NCBI GenBank assembly: GCA_020186115.1
Contig: WSYJ01000011.1
Location: forward strand, 62,001-126,000
Length of the DNA stretch: 64,000 nt
Direction of reading: 5' to 3'
Source of the DNA: Histomonas meleagridis
Lineage: Eukaryota > Parabasalia > Tritrichomonadida > Dientamoebidae
Below are positions 62,637 through 64,000 of the stretch, piece after piece. The notes below the pieces were generated by a model, which ran no database searches, had not been told where the DNA came from, and saw nothing but the letters and a program-made list of their open reading frames with translations. Position numbers and translations under genes: made by a program. Every line of letters begins with the position of its first letter. Positions within the stretch are counted from its first letter, which is position 1.

Positions 62637-64000
62637 ATGATGCTGGCTTTTCTTTCCCTCTTCTTACCGATAGCATTTGCTGATGAGTCATTGATTATCA
62701 ACACTGGGGAAACAATTAATGCCGGTGACTATGATGACTATAAAGAAACAACTTTTCATTCAATCACCTGTCACTACAATAGGAGTTTCGGCCTTCCGAA
62801 ATTGGCCTATTTTAGAATCAGTTGAAATTGGAAATACAGTTGAAGTAATTTCAACCTTCGCTTTTTATCAATGCTATCAACTAAAAAAAGTTATATTAGG
62901 AGAACAAGTCAATAAATTAGAAGATTTTTGCTTTAATGATTGTCCTGTTACAGATCTTACAATATATACTAATAAGAATATGTTATCAACTTTTGTTTCC
63001 CGTCTTCATGATCATTTAGAAACATGTACTCTTGGACCAAAAATTACTAAGGTTGATGATGCTTCCTTCCAATATTGTCATTATCTTAAATCTGTTATTT
63101 ATCAAGGTTCAATCACAAGCTATGGTAAATATTCATTTGCTGAATGTCATGAACTAATTAATATTGCTTTTCCAGACACACTTGAATTAATTGATGAATA
63201 TTGTTTTTCAGAATGTTATAAATTAACTAATGTAGTCATTCCAAAGAAAGTCGAAACAATTGGACAATCAGCATTTTATCAGTGCTCTAAAATTGAGACA
63301 ATTGAAATTCCTGGTACAATCAAACAAGTACTACAACAAACATTTGCTTTTTGCACCAACTTGAAAGAAGTAAAACTTCGATCAACAATTACTTTAATTG
63401 GAGAATATGCATTTTCAAACTGTTCTTCATTAACAAGCATTGTAATACCAGATGCTGTTACTTCAATTGGTGCATATGCATTTTCAAATTGTGGAAATAT
63501 GGCAACTGTCCAATTAGGAAAAGAATTAACTACACTTGGTGAAACAGCATTTATGTATTGTACTTCATTAAAATCAATTACATTTTTAGATGAATTAACA
63601 ACAATTGGACCCAAAGCATTTCAACATTGCGAAAGTCTTCAAACAGTTAAATTTGGCGAGAAAGTTCAAACAATTCATGAATCAGCATTTTCACATTGTT
63701 ATCAACTTACAACAGTTACACTTGATAAAACACTTGAAACAATTAGCAACTTAGCATTTGAATATTGCGTTAGTTTAACCATAATCACAATTCCTTCATC
63801 AGTAACTAATATTCAATCATATAATGTCTTTTGGCAATGTCATCAACTTGAAACAGTTAAAGTTGAAGAAGGAAACACAGTTTATTCCAACAATGAAAAT
63901 GATGGAGTACTTTATTTAAAGAATAATGATGAATTAACGAAAATCATATATTATCCAATGGGCAGTAAAAGAATTACATTTAAAGTAATCGATTCAGTTA
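62637..64000 (+). CDS. BspA-like leucine-rich-repeat protein, 5' part with an early frameshift (runs off right edge)
   Basis: Begins MMLAFLSLFLPIAFA-DE, a textbook signal peptide with a clear cleavage site. After about 39 codons an extra T at 62752-62755 (TTTT) shifts the frame; in the shifted frame IQSPVTTIGVSAFRNW continues to the window end with about 17 LRR units (SLTSIVIPDAVTSIGAYAF type) and a VYSNNENDGVLYLKN module as in the 39929 gene. The transmembrane part and tail lie outside. Either a sequence error or a switched-off gene. Confidence 0.85.

Noticed and set aside
1-64000. CRISPR arrays or bacterial operons
   Set aside because: No spaced palindromic repeats of CRISPR type; the ankyrin arrays are periodic but coding. 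Gene content is eukaryotic.

Overview
The window is nuclear DNA of a parabasalid (trichomonad) protist. A Tritrichomonas-like species fits the very low GC outside highly expressed genes, but the species cannot be fixed from sequence alone. The evidence is the gene set: two large BspA-like leucine-rich-repeat surface proteins, several DUF3447-plus-ankyrin genes with decayed relatives, long intronless genes packed tens of bases apart on both strands, a conserved actin gene, and TCA-type initiator-like sequence just before the actin ATG. Housekeeping genes include 5S rRNA, tRNA-Val(TAC), tRNA-Leu(AAG), NMD3, CENP-C, a CacyBP/SIP-like protein, an epsin-like adaptor, a protein O-mannosyltransferase, an NDR-type kinase, a Sip5-like RING protein and a RhoGEF.

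Layout. 1-2989: start of a DUF3447 gene running off the left edge, an atypical Rab-like GTPase, and an isolated ankyrin segment. 2990-30565: a large inverted duplication. The left arm is about 2990-17713, the central spacer 17714-19876 carries one 603-codon gene, and the right arm is about 19877-30565. Each arm carries RhoGEF, NMD3, RING protein, NDR kinase, a short conserved ORF, a decayed locus and a DUF3447-ankyrin gene. Only the left arm has a CENP-C gene, flanked by direct repeats. The right-arm copies are broken mostly by single-base insertions. Left-arm copies carry a few at other sites, so neither arm is a fully intact set.

30566-43050: a second DUF3447-ankyrin gene back to back with a HEAT-like protein, then 5S rRNA, a nucleoporin-like propeller/solenoid protein and a complete BspA-like membrane protein. 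43051-51733: CacyBP, a small basic protein, actin (one-base frameshift), an epsin-like protein with about 15 DPF motifs, and the mannosyltransferase. 51734-64000: gene relics, a 1703-residue protein of unknown function, two tRNAs, a BspA relic, a 367-residue protein of unrecognised family, an HMG-box-like protein, and the start of another BspA-like gene.

The most unusual signal is in the ankyrin genes. Almost every ankyrin repeat is an intact coding block, and consecutive blocks are separated by an AT-rich insert of roughly 50-80 bases at the same point of the repeat. The inserts share conserved ends (a 5' ATTTAT-like box and a 3' box like TTTGGAAATTATTT...ACAG), contain stops, and in one gene have lengths that are not multiples of three. 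They look like one intron-like element per repeat, without the GTAYGT...ACACACAG signals known for Trichomonas introns. A second theme is endocytosis: the epsin-like DPF array, and a DPF-containing cytoplasmic tail on the BspA-like protein that recurs in a tail relic. Several short motifs (AAACGGTC, AAAAGTGTCA, TGGGG..CCCCA palindromes) recur close to start codons and may be promoter elements.
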